From Acidobacteriota bacterium (GTDB taxonomy: Bacteria; Acidobacteriota; Holophagae; Holophagales; Holophagaceae): 5,703 nt of DNA. Positions 1-5,703 of the stretch are shown here, one piece after another. The translations under genes were made by a program, and so were the position numbers. The stretch spans positions 1 to 5,703 of the forward strand of contig JAJYBX010000148.1 of NCBI GenBank assembly GCA_021778785.1, written 5' to 3'. The notes beneath the pieces are model-generated. The model saw only the letters and a program-made list of their open reading frames with translations, did no database searches and was not told where the DNA came from. How positions within the stretch are numbered: the stretch's first letter is position 1; the number at the start of each line of letters is the position of its first letter.

Positions 1-179
1 CGGTAGCGGACATCGAGCTTCACTTCCCGCTCGAACGGGATGCCTTCCTGTGACATCTCGAGTGCCAGCGCATTCTGATAGACCAGTTCCGCGAACCCGG
101 GTCCCAGCGTGGCATGCACCTTCATGGCAGCGCCAATCACGCGACCCGAAAGCTCACTCGTGGCGGATCCACCTGGCAT
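1..179 (-). CDS. GxxExxY family protein, PD-(D/E)XK nuclease-like (N-terminal part, cut by window edge)
   Basis: The minus-strand frame from ATG at 179 runs open to the left edge and gives 59 residues of a longer protein. It begins MPGGSATSELSGRVIGAAMK and continues into VHATLGPGFAELVY, which holds the family signature G-x-x-E-x-x-Y (GFAELVY, about residues 28-34), followed by NALALEM and GIPFEREVKLDV. The order 'ELSGRVIGAAMKVH - LGPG - ExxY - alternating strand region' is the usual N-terminus of the roughly 120-130-residue GxxExxY family, which is assigned to the PD-(D/E)XK nuclease superfamily. The expected catalytic residues lie beyond the edge and cannot be checked. The start is supported by AAGGA nine bases upstream (189-193). 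Biological function of the family is not established. The gene follows pilB on the same strand after 83 bp, with a repeat cluster between them. About 18 of 59 codons end in A or T, against about 5 of the first 60 in the cyclase gene, so it is probably acquired DNA. Confidence 0.86.
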   Translation of the reverse strand, partial: MPGGSATSELSGRVIGAAMKVHATLGPGFAELVYQNALALEMSQEGIPFEREVKLDVRY

Positions 180-188
180 CCAGCGTGT

Positions 189-193
189 TCCTT
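189..193 (-). promoter_or_regulatory. Ribosome binding site of the GxxExxY gene
   Basis: AAGGA on the minus strand lies nine bases before the ATG at 179. It decides this start over the internal ATG at 125, which would cut off the conserved ELSGRVIGAA segment. It sits at the downstream edge of the repeat cluster, and the last degenerate repeat unit (CAGGAAAGGA) runs into it. Confidence 0.6.
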
Positions 194-239
194 TCCTGAA
201 ATCCTGTTAATCCAATCTTTCAATCCTGTTAATCCTGTC
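191..239 (-). repeat. Short imperfect repeat cluster, GGATTAACAGGATT type
   Basis: Read on the minus strand, the 14-mer GGATTAACAGGATT occurs twice exactly, at 235-222 and 213-200, with starts 22 bases apart. The underlying unit is about nine bases (ACAGGATT plus one base): GACAGGATT at 239-231, AACAGGATT at 230-222, a diverged GAAAGATT, GGATT, AACAGGATT at 208-200, then a degenerate CAGGAAA. The cluster fills most of the 83-bp gap between the pilB stop and the GxxExxY start, and is visibly richer in A+T than the flanking genes. It has no perfect palindrome and is not a CRISPR: units are far too short and there are no unique spacers. Its function is unknown; see the finding on its link with the GxxExxY gene. 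Confidence 0.8.
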
Positions 240-262
240 CAGGCTTGTGGGTCCAAACGCGC

Positions 263-2113
263 CTACAGCACAGTCTCCCGGATGATCTCCTCGATGGTGG
301 TGATGCCGTCGAGGACCTTGCGGCAGCCGCTGCGGCGGAGGGTGATCATGCCCTCCTTCTGGCCCTGCTCGCGCAGCTCGATGGCGGAGGCCCCGGTGAG
401 GATCATGTCCTTGAGGGTCTCGGAGATCTCCAGCACCTCGTAGAGGCCCAGACGGCCCTTGTAGCCCCGCTTGTTGCAGGCCTCGCAGCCCACGGGCTTG
501 TAGAAGGTGATGCCCTTCTGGATCTCCTCGGGCGTGAAGCCCACCTTCATCAGGGCCTCGTCGGGCTGCTGGTGGGTGTCCACGGCCTTGCAGCTGGGGC
601 ACAGGCGGCGGACAAGGCGCTGGGCGCAGATGATGTTCACCGAGGTGGCCACCAGGAATGGTTCCACGCCCATGTTCATCAGGCGGTTGATGGTGCTCGG
701 GGCATCGTTCGTGTGCAGCGTGGAGAGCACCAGGTGGCCCGTGAGGGAGGCCTTGATGGCGATCTCGGCCGTCTCGAAGTCGCGGATCTCGCCCACCAGG
801 ATGATGTTCGGATCCTGCCGCAGGAAGGAGCGGAGGGCGGCCGCGAAGTTGAGGCCGATCTGTTCCTTCATCTGCACCTGGTTGATGCCCGGGAAGTTGA
901 ACTCCACCGGATCCTCGGCCGTGAGGATGTTGGTGTCCGGCGTATTCAGCTTGGCGATGGAGGAATACAGGGTGTTGGTCTTGCCCGAGCCCGTGGGGCC
1001 CGTCACCAGGACCATGCCGTAGGGCTTGGAGATCTGCCGGTCCCAGCGCTCCAGGCTCTCGGGCTCGAACCCCAGCTTGGTGAGGTCGAGCATGAGCTTG
1101 TCGCTGTCCAGCAGCCGCAGCACGATCTTCTCGCCGAACAGCGTGGGCAGGATGCTGACGCGGTAGTCGATGACCTTCTGGCGGCCGCCCATGTTGACCC
1201 GCAGCTTGATGCGGCCGTCCTGGGGCAGGCGCTTCTCGGCGATGTTGAGCTTGGCCAGGATCTTCACGCGGGAGGTGAGGGGATCCTTCAGCTTCAGGTT
1301 GGGCCGCATGACTTCCATGAGGATGCCGTCGATGCGGAACCGGATGCGGTAGCTCTTCTCGTAGGGCTCGACGTGGATGTCCGAGGCCCCGCGCTTGATG
1401 GCGTCGATGAGCACCATGTTCACCAGCTTGACGACGGGCGCATCCTCGCTGCCCCGCTTGAGGGCGCCGACGTTGATGCTCTCCTCGTCGTCGTCCGTGG
1501 TGTCGAACTCGGCGTCCGCGTCGAGCTGCTGCTCCAGTTCGGAAAGGTCGATGTGCTCTTCCGCCTCGTCGAACGCGCTGAAGGCGGCGGCGGCGGAACC
1601 GGCCGGCGGGCCTCCCGGGCCGCCGGAGCCCTGGGCCGAGCCGCCCCGGGTGCCGGTGCCGTCCCCCCGCAGGGCCACCTGGCTGGAGCCGCCGTAGTAG
1701 CGCTCCACGGCGCGGATGAGGCCCATCTCGCTGGAGACGACGGGATCCACGTTGTAGCCCGTGTGGAAGCGCACGTCGTCCATGGCGAAGATGTCCGTGG
1801 GATCGGACATGGCCAGGGTCAGCACGTTGCCGGTCCGCTGGAGGGGCAGCACCTTGTGCCGCTGGGCCAGCTCCGCGGGGATCAGGGCCACGACCGCGGC
1901 ATCGATGGGGGGCCACTGCTCGAGGTCGGCCGCCGGCACGCCGTACTGCATGCCCAGGAAGCTCACGATGTCCTGATCGGAACAGTACCCCTGGCGGACG
2001 ACGATGCTCCCCAGTTTCCCGCCTTCCCGCCGCTGAACTTTGATGACTTCTTCCAGCTGGGCCTCAGTGATGAGCTGGGCCTTGACGAGCATTTCGCCGA
2101 GCTTGCTGACCAC
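263..2113 (-). CDS. pilB: Type IV pilus assembly ATPase PilB (GspE/PilB family) with MshEN c-di-GMP-binding domain
   Basis: A 616-residue hexameric cytoplasmic ATPase predicted to power pilus extension by driving pilin insertion at the inner-membrane platform. Residues 1-140 are an MshEN/T2SSE_N domain with two 24-residue motifs: K4-L5-G6 to Q27, and K33-L34-G35 with G42, to Q56. A low-complexity linker follows (Gly/Pro/Ala-rich at about 149-177, then acidic at about 182-211). The N2 and ATPase domains follow, with Walker A GPTGSGKT (372-379), Asp box TAEDPVEF (398-405), Walker B ILVGEIRD (438-445), His box with H460 and H467, and a zinc tetracysteine C505-x2-C508 / C543-x2-C546. Length and motif order fit PilB. 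GspE or MshE are alternatives, but no secretion or MSHA genes are visible to decide. The start is GTG at 2113, six bases after GGAGG; the frame stays open far upstream but that part is antisense to the next gene. It is transcribed divergently from the 650-residue gene. Confidence 0.95.
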   Translation of the reverse strand: MVSKLGEMLVKAQLITEAQLEEVIKVQRREGGKLGSIVVRQGYCSDQDIVSFLGMQYGVPAADLEQWPPIDAAVVALIPAELAQRHKVLPLQRTGNVLTLAMSDPTDIFAMDDVRFHTGYNVDPVVSSEMGLIRAVERYYGGSSQVALRGDGTGTRGGSAQGSGGPGGPPAGSAAAAFSAFDEAEEHIDLSELEQQLDADAEFDTTDDDEESINVGALKRGSEDAPVVKLVNMVLIDAIKRGASDIHVEPYEKSYRIRFRIDGILMEVMRPNLKLKDPLTSRVKILAKLNIAEKRLPQDGRIKLRVNMGGRQKVIDYRVSILPTLFGEKIVLRLLDSDKLMLDLTKLGFEPESLERWDRQISKPYGMVLVTGPTGSGKTNTLYSSIAKLNTPDTNILTAEDPVEFNFPGINQVQMKEQIGLNFAAALRSFLRQDPNIILVGEIRDFETAEIAIKASLTGHLVLSTLHTNDAPSTINRLMNMGVEPFLVATSVNIICAQRLVRRLCPSCKAVDTHQQPDEALMKVGFTPEEIQKGITFYKPVGCEACNKRGYKGRLGLYEVLEISETLKDMILTGASAIELREQGQKEGMITLRRSGCRKVLDGITTIEEIIRETVL

Positions 2114-2119
2114 CGAGCG

Positions 2120-2124
2120 CCTCC
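2120..2124 (-). promoter_or_regulatory. Ribosome binding site of pilB (decides the GTG start)
   Basis: GGAGG on the minus strand lies six bases before the GTG codon at 2113. This places the start at VVSKLGEML, just ahead of the first MshEN motif, as expected for PilB proteins, and excludes the long upstream extension of the open frame. The next in-frame candidate, ATG in the GEML segment, would cut into the motif. Confidence 0.75.
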
Positions 2125-2170
2125 GGGATTGGGGTGAGGGGATGGTAACACTCCTAAGTTCCAACCCATG

Positions 2171-2176
2171 TATGCT
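2171..2176 (+). promoter_or_regulatory. Possible -10 element of a leaderless promoter
   Basis: TATGCT lies six bases before the ATG at 2183, which carries no Shine-Dalgarno sequence. A -10 hexamer at this distance would put the transcription start on or next to the A of the ATG, so the mRNA would be leaderless. No convincing -35 hexamer is seen 16-18 bases upstream. This rests on one short match in an A+T-richer divergent gap and is weak. Confidence 0.2.
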
Positions 2177-2182
2177 TCTGCC

Positions 2183-4135
2183 ATGTCCTCCCCTGGGACC
2201 CAGCCCCAGCGCCTGCTCATGGCCCGGCAGCTCGTCCGGGAGAAGGGCCTGTCCCGGGGTGACCTCAACCTGCTGGAGGATGTCCTGAAGGCCGGCGCGG
2301 GCGACCTGGCGCCCCTGGTGGAGGCCCCGCCAGCCGGTCCCCGGCCCGGAGAGGAATCGCCGGCCCAGGCCTCCCTGCGGCGGAACCTGGGCACCTTCCT
2401 CGCCTTCCTGCACCAGTTCTCCCCCCGCCGGCTGGGCGAGGCCCGGCCGGCCATGGGGCTGGTGCTGCAGCACAGCCTGGGACGCATCGGACTCCTGGCC
2501 GAGGCCGCCCACCGGGAGCTCCTGGCCGAGCAGGAGCAGCCCGAGTGGGTGAGCCTCCTGCTGGACCTGCTGGCCTCCCTGCGCGCCATGTCCCTGGCCC
2601 CCACGGAGGACGCGACCCACCTGCGGTCCATCTGGAGCGCCTTCCTCGCGGACCACAAGGCCCCCTTCCGGCGCATCCTCGGCGCCCTCCAGGCCGGCGA
2701 AAACGGCCCGGCCGCGGTGGCCCGCCTCAATGCCCAGATGAAGGCCGTGAACCGGGCCATCCAGGGCCAGGGCCGGCTGGAGGAGACCCTGGCCCGGCTG
2801 GCGGAACTGCTCGAGGCCTGCATCCCCTCGGAGATCCACGAGCGCGTGGCGCCGCTGCTCCTGCTGGAGCATGTGGTCTCGAACCTCCGCCTGAGCCTCA
2901 TCCGGCCCCTGGACCGGGGGGTCCATTGGCCGGCGGTGGAGCAGGTCCGGGGCAGCCTCCGCTGGCTCTGGGACCACCTGGGCTGGAGCCTGCCCCGGAT
3001 GGAGGGCGACCGCCTCAAGGAGGCCATGCCCCCGGAGATGCGCCGCCTCCTCCAACAGCTCCGCCGGGAGGATCAGCCCACCTTCACCCTGGTGGCCCGC
3101 GCCCTGGCCAACCACATCGCCCTGACGGGGCTGATCGAGACCCTGGAGCCCGCGGCCACCGCCAGCCCCCGGGACCGCTACGCCGCGGTGCCCACCTGCC
3201 TGGTCATCGAGTCCGAGCTGGGCCGCATGGCGGACCGCGCCTACCACCCCTCGGGCGTCGACACGCTCCCGGCGGATCAGGAGGAGACGCCCCGCCTGCG
3301 CCTCTTCTTCCGCCAGGCCGTCCTCGCCCTGCGCCAGGACCAGAGCACTCTGCGCAGCCTCCTCCAGCAGGCCCTCGCCGGCCAGGATGCCGACCAGCTG
3401 GCCCAGACCCTCGACAGCCTGCGGGGCCTCCTCCTGAACCACCAGCGTCAGCTCATGGGCGGCCTGGTGGGGATCTTCTCGCCCGAGGTGCAGCAGCGAT
3501 TGTTCCCCGACTCCCCCAACCTCATGGAGGAAGGGGAGCGGCTCCGGCAGCGCCTCCAGCGCCTCTGGGAACAGGTGTCCCCCATGCACGGGCAGCTCCT
3601 GCTCCACCTCGAGCTGCAGGACTGGCCCCGTCTCGCCCTCGGCCTCTCCCAGGCCCACCAGCACGTGCAGGCCTTCCGCCGCAGCCCGGAGTTCCCCCTG
3701 ATGCGCCGCCCGGACCGGGAGGAGGCCGAGGGGCTGGTCCAGCAGCTGAACCGCCTGCTGGAGAGCCCCGAGGACGTGCCGCAGGCCCTCCGGGACGGCA
3801 TGGACCTGCTGGGTGACCTGCTCCGGTTCATGGAACTGTTCCTCCTGCGGATCAACGCCCGGATCCCCCTCATCCGGCAGGACCTGGAGGTGGCCCAGGA
3901 GGCCCTCAGGCTGGTGGCGGAGCTCAAGGCCGCCCCCGGCGGGGAGCACACGCGCCTGTCCCACAAGCTCATCCAGACAGCCAAGCGCCTGGGTGTCCGG
4001 GATCCCCAGTCCCTCGCCCTGCTCAAGCGGTGGATCCGCGCCGAGCGGGGCCAGAAGGACACCCTGCCGGCCCTGGACCAGTTCGCCTCCCACCTCAGCC
4101 ACCTCGCCCTCCGCCTGGAAGCGGCGCTCGGCTGA
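2183..4135 (+). CDS. Uncharacterised leucine-rich helical protein, about 650 residues
   Basis: I do not recognise this protein. It is about 650 residues, very rich in Leu, Ala, Arg, Glu and Gln and poor in beta-forming residues, so it is probably almost all alpha-helical. No signal peptide, clear membrane segment, nucleotide-binding loop or metal-ligand cluster is visible, and only two cysteines are seen (about 213 and 339). A Pro-rich stretch at about 47-62 separates a short N-terminal helical region from the main body. It is a real gene: codons are strongly G/C-biased in the third position throughout. Starts at 2168, 2183 and 2219 are possible and none has a Shine-Dalgarno sequence. I chose 2183 because the codons between 2168 and 2183 (TAT GCT TCT) are unlike the rest, while those after 2183 match. 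The diguanylate cyclase gene begins 20 bp after its stop, so the two are probably co-transcribed, divergently from pilB. A scaffold or regulator of pili or c-di-GMP signalling is a guess from position only. Confidence 0.85.
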   Translation: MSSPGTQPQRLLMARQLVREKGLSRGDLNLLEDVLKAGAGDLAPLVEAPPAGPRPGEESPAQASLRRNLGTFLAFLHQFSPRRLGEARPAMGLVLQHSLGRIGLLAEAAHRELLAEQEQPEWVSLLLDLLASLRAMSLAPTEDATHLRSIWSAFLADHKAPFRRILGALQAGENGPAAVARLNAQMKAVNRAIQGQGRLEETLARLAELLEACIPSEIHERVAPLLLLEHVVSNLRLSLIRPLDRGVHWPAVEQVRGSLRWLWDHLGWSLPRMEGDRLKEAMPPEMRRLLQQLRREDQPTFTLVARALANHIALTGLIETLEPAATASPRDRYAAVPTCLVIESELGRMADRAYHPSGVDTLPADQEETPRLRLFFRQAVLALRQDQSTLRSLLQQALAGQDADQLAQTLDSLRGLLLNHQRQLMGGLVGIFSPEVQQRLFPDSPNLMEEGERLRQRLQRLWEQVSPMHGQLLLHLELQDWPRLALGLSQAHQHVQAFRRSPEFPLMRRPDREEAEGLVQQLNRLLESPEDVPQALRDGMDLLGDLLRFMELFLLRINARIPLIRQDLEVAQEALRLVAELKAAPGGEHTRLSHKLIQTAKRLGVRDPQSLALLKRWIRAERGQKDTLPALDQFASHLSHLALRLEAALG

Positions 4136-4155
4136 GCCCTCCGAGCCCATCGACC

Positions 4156-5313
4156 ATGCCCCGCATCCACTGGCTGGAACCCCATCCCTCCCCGGCTGGC
4201 GACGCCCTCCGGAAGGCCCTGCCCGACTGGGGCCACCAGGTGGTCGATGGGGCCGGCAAGGGGACCGTGGTGCTGGTGGCCGAACGGCCGGACCCCCGGC
4301 TCATCCCCATGGAGGGGACCGAGCTGCTCTGGTGGGTGCAGGAGGGTGACCCCGAAGAGGTCAGCACGGTGCTGAACCTGCGCCCGGGCTGGGTGCTTCG
4401 GCAGGACCGCCCCCTGGAGGCCGCCCGGGCGGCCCTCGAGCACCTGCGGCAGCGGGACCTGGGCACCGATGGCTGGCTGCGGCGCATGCTCCACCAGGCC
4501 ACCCTCGACGAGCTGCTGCGCCTGGTGCTGGATCGCGCCGTCCGCCTTGCGGGCGCCCGGGGCGGCGCCATCTGGCTGCGCCGGGAGGACACCTTCTACC
4601 AGCAGGCCGGCGACGGCAGCTACCCCGAGGCCCCCCTCCCCCGCCAGGAAGCCGCCGACCTCGTGCGCCGGGGGGAGGCCACCCTGCTCTGCCCCTCGGA
4701 GCAGATGGGCATCCTGCGGCTGCGCGACCCCCGGGAGCGCCCGGAGGCCCTCCTGGCCAGCATCGCCGACGTGGAGCCCCTGCTCCTCAACGCCTGGCGC
4801 CTGGAGGAGAGCCGCGCCCTGTCCTTCAAGGACGACCTCACCGTGGCCCAGAACCGGCGCTGCCTGGAGGCGGAGCTGCCCCGGTCCGTCCGGGCCGCCG
4901 CCGCCAAGGGCGAGCCCCTGTCTCTCCTCTTCCTGGACGTGGACAACCTGAAGGCCGTGAACAGCCGCTTCGGCCATCCCACAGGCAGCCACATGCTGGA
5001 GCGCGTCGCCCGCACCGCCCAGCGCCTCTGCCGCGCCCACGACCGGCTCTACCGCTATGGCGGCGACGAGTTCTGCATCCTCATGCCCGGCACCACCAGC
5101 CAGGGCGCCCGCAAGCTGGGGGAGCGCCTGATCCAGGTGCTGAAGGAGGCGCCCCTGGATCTCGACGGCGAGCAGGTGCCCGTGTCCCTCAGCGTCGGCA
5201 TCGCCTCCTTCCCCGACCAGGCGGACGGCGCGGAGCACCTCATCGAGCGGGCCGACCGCGCCCTCTTCCAGGCCAAGTCCGCCGGGAAGGGGCAGGTGGT
5301 GGTGGCGGAGTAG
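4156..5313 (+). CDS. Diguanylate cyclase with pseudo-receiver-like and GAF-like N-terminal segments
   Basis: A 385-residue protein predicted to condense two GTP into c-di-GMP. The GGDEF domain spans about 223-385: DDLT at 226-229 with NRR at 233-235, the metal-binding region LFLDVDNLKAVN (D261), the catalytic YGGDEF (GGDEF at 302-306), SLSVGIASFP and the C-terminal ADRALFQAKSAGKGQ. An allosteric inhibition site RxxD (R293, D296) sits five residues before GGDEF, so product feedback is likely. Residues 1-100 resemble a receiver fold without the acidic pocket or phospho-acceptor Asp. Residues about 107-220 resemble a compact GAF domain (LDELLRLVLDRAVRLAGARG, then AIWLRR). No membrane segment or signal peptide is seen, so it should be cytoplasmic. 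ATG at 4156 follows the upstream stop by 20 bp and lacks a clear Shine-Dalgarno sequence; translational coupling is possible. The GGDEF assignment is firm, the N-terminal domain calls tentative. Confidence 0.93.
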   Translation: MPRIHWLEPHPSPAGDALRKALPDWGHQVVDGAGKGTVVLVAERPDPRLIPMEGTELLWWVQEGDPEEVSTVLNLRPGWVLRQDRPLEAARAALEHLRQRDLGTDGWLRRMLHQATLDELLRLVLDRAVRLAGARGGAIWLRREDTFYQQAGDGSYPEAPLPRQEAADLVRRGEATLLCPSEQMGILRLRDPRERPEALLASIADVEPLLLNAWRLEESRALSFKDDLTVAQNRRCLEAELPRSVRAAAAKGEPLSLLFLDVDNLKAVNSRFGHPTGSHMLERVARTAQRLCRAHDRLYRYGGDEFCILMPGTTSQGARKLGERLIQVLKEAPLDLDGEQVPVSLSVGIASFPDQADGAEHLIERADRALFQAKSAGKGQVVVAE

Positions 5314-5328
5314 CGGGGGGGCCGGGCC

Positions 5329-5703
5329 CTACTTCCGCTTCTTCTTCCCGTTCTTCTCGGAGCCGCCGAAGACCTTGGCCAGGAAGCCCTCCTCGGCCTC
5401 CCCGCCCGCGCCGCCCTCCAGGCTCCGCCGGAGCTGCTCGAGCAGTTCCCGCTGCTCGGCGGTGAGGGACTTCGGCACCGCGGCCCGGAGGTGGAGGTAG
5501 AGGTCGCCCCGGCCTCCGCCCTGCAGGCGCGGCACGCCGGCATTCACGAGCTTGACCACGTGATCGGCAGGCGTGCCCGGGGCCAGCTTGATCCTGTCGG
5601 CCCCGTACGGGGTCTCGACGGGGAGGGTCCCGCCCAGCACCAGCAGGGGCCAGGAGACATCCAGCCGGCGGTGCAGGTCGGAGCCGTCGCGCTCGTAGGC
5701 CGG
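5329..5703 (-). CDS. DnaJ/CbpA-family co-chaperone (C-terminal part, cut by window edge)
   Basis: The minus-strand frame from the right edge to TAG at 5329-5331 gives the last 124 residues of a DnaJ-type Hsp40, which delivers unfolded substrates to DnaK and stimulates its ATPase. Visible hallmarks are ERDGSDLHRRLDVSW, LGGTLPVETPYG, the peptide-binding-domain segment KLAPGTPADHVVKLVNAGVP, RLQGGGRGDLYLHL, and the dimerisation-end helix LTAEQRELLEQLRR. These match C-terminal domains I/II. The J domain, G/F linker and any zinc finger lie outside the window, so DnaJ and CbpA cannot be separated. The tail is Gly/Glu-rich and then ends in a short lysine/arginine-rich run (KNGKKKRK). The GTG at 5640 is internal, not the start: the DnaJ-like sequence continues in frame to the edge. 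It converges on the diguanylate cyclase gene with only 15 bp between the stops. Confidence 0.92.
   Translation of the reverse strand, partial: PAYERDGSDLHRRLDVSWPLLVLGGTLPVETPYGADRIKLAPGTPADHVVKLVNAGVPRLQGGGRGDLYLHLRAAVPKSLTAEQRELLEQLRRSLEGGAGGEAEEGFLAKVFGGSEKNGKKKRK

Noticed and set aside
191..239. Repeat cluster considered as a CRISPR remnant.
   Set aside because: Units are about nine bases, adjacent and without unique spacers, and no cas gene is near.
114..443. A plus-strand frame over the repeat region and the pilB 3' end.
   Set aside because: Half of it is antisense to pilB, it crosses the repeat cluster and the start of the GxxExxY gene on the other strand, and it has no start signal or recognisable sequence.
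207..1916. A 569-codon minus-strand frame overlapping pilB, rich in Arg, Pro, Gly and His.
   Set aside because: Shifted-frame shadow of pilB with composition typical of G+C-rich out-of-frame translation.
245..2137. A 630-codon plus-strand open frame across pilB.
   Set aside because: It is antisense to a firmly identified gene, its translation is low-complexity (Ala, Gly, Leu, Asp, His-rich) with no recognisable domain, and no ribosome binding site supports it.
2114..4150. The pilB reading frame stays open for about 679 more codons upstream of its start, antisense to the 650-residue gene.
   Set aside because: Long antisense open frames are expected in very G+C-rich genes. The GGAGG/GTG start, the MshEN motif at the N-terminus and the normal PilB length place the start at 2113.
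3448..5238. A 596-codon minus-strand frame across the end of the unknown gene and the cyclase gene.
   Set aside because: It crosses two real genes on the other strand and has shadow-type composition without any domain.
5314..5328. G-rich 15-bp convergent gap considered as a bidirectional terminator.
   Set aside because: The run of G and GGGCCC-like bases does not form a stem with a T tract on either strand; only a very short self-complementary core is visible.

Overview
The window is very G+C-rich, gene-dense bacterial DNA. A PilB-type type IV pilus ATPase with an N-terminal MshEN domain, a multidomain GGDEF protein and a DnaJ-family chaperone fit a Gram-negative or diderm bacterium with type IV pili. 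The overall look would suit an Acidobacteriota (Holophaga/Geothrix-like) or a deltaproteobacterial-type genome, but nothing here fixes the taxon, so treat it as a guess.

Layout from left to right: (1) the 5' part of a minus-strand gene for a GxxExxY-family protein (PD-(D/E)XK-nuclease-like), cut by the left edge; (2) an 83-bp spacer holding short imperfect repeats built on GGATTAACAGGATT; (3) a complete minus-strand pilB; (4) a 69-bp divergent intergenic region; (5) a plus-strand gene for a roughly 650-residue, leucine-rich, apparently all-helical protein I do not recognise; (6) 20 bp downstream on the same strand, a diguanylate cyclase with a degenerate receiver-like segment, a GAF-like segment and an intact GGDEF domain; (7) after a 15-bp convergent gap, the 3' end of a minus-strand dnaJ/cbpA-type gene, cut by the right edge.

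The main functional theme is cyclic di-GMP and type IV pili. The PilB N-terminus carries two consecutive copies of the 24-residue MshEN c-di-GMP-binding motif separated by five residues. The divergent two-gene unit ends in a diguanylate cyclase with an intact GGDEF active site and an RxxD inhibitory site. A local producer/sensor pair is a reasonable inference, with the unknown 650-residue protein as a candidate third partner. The GxxExxY gene and its repeats look like a separate accessory insertion: its codons are much less G/C-biased at the third position than those of the cyclase gene. No tRNA, rRNA, CRISPR array or insertion sequence was seen, and no gene-free stretch exceeds about 85 bp.
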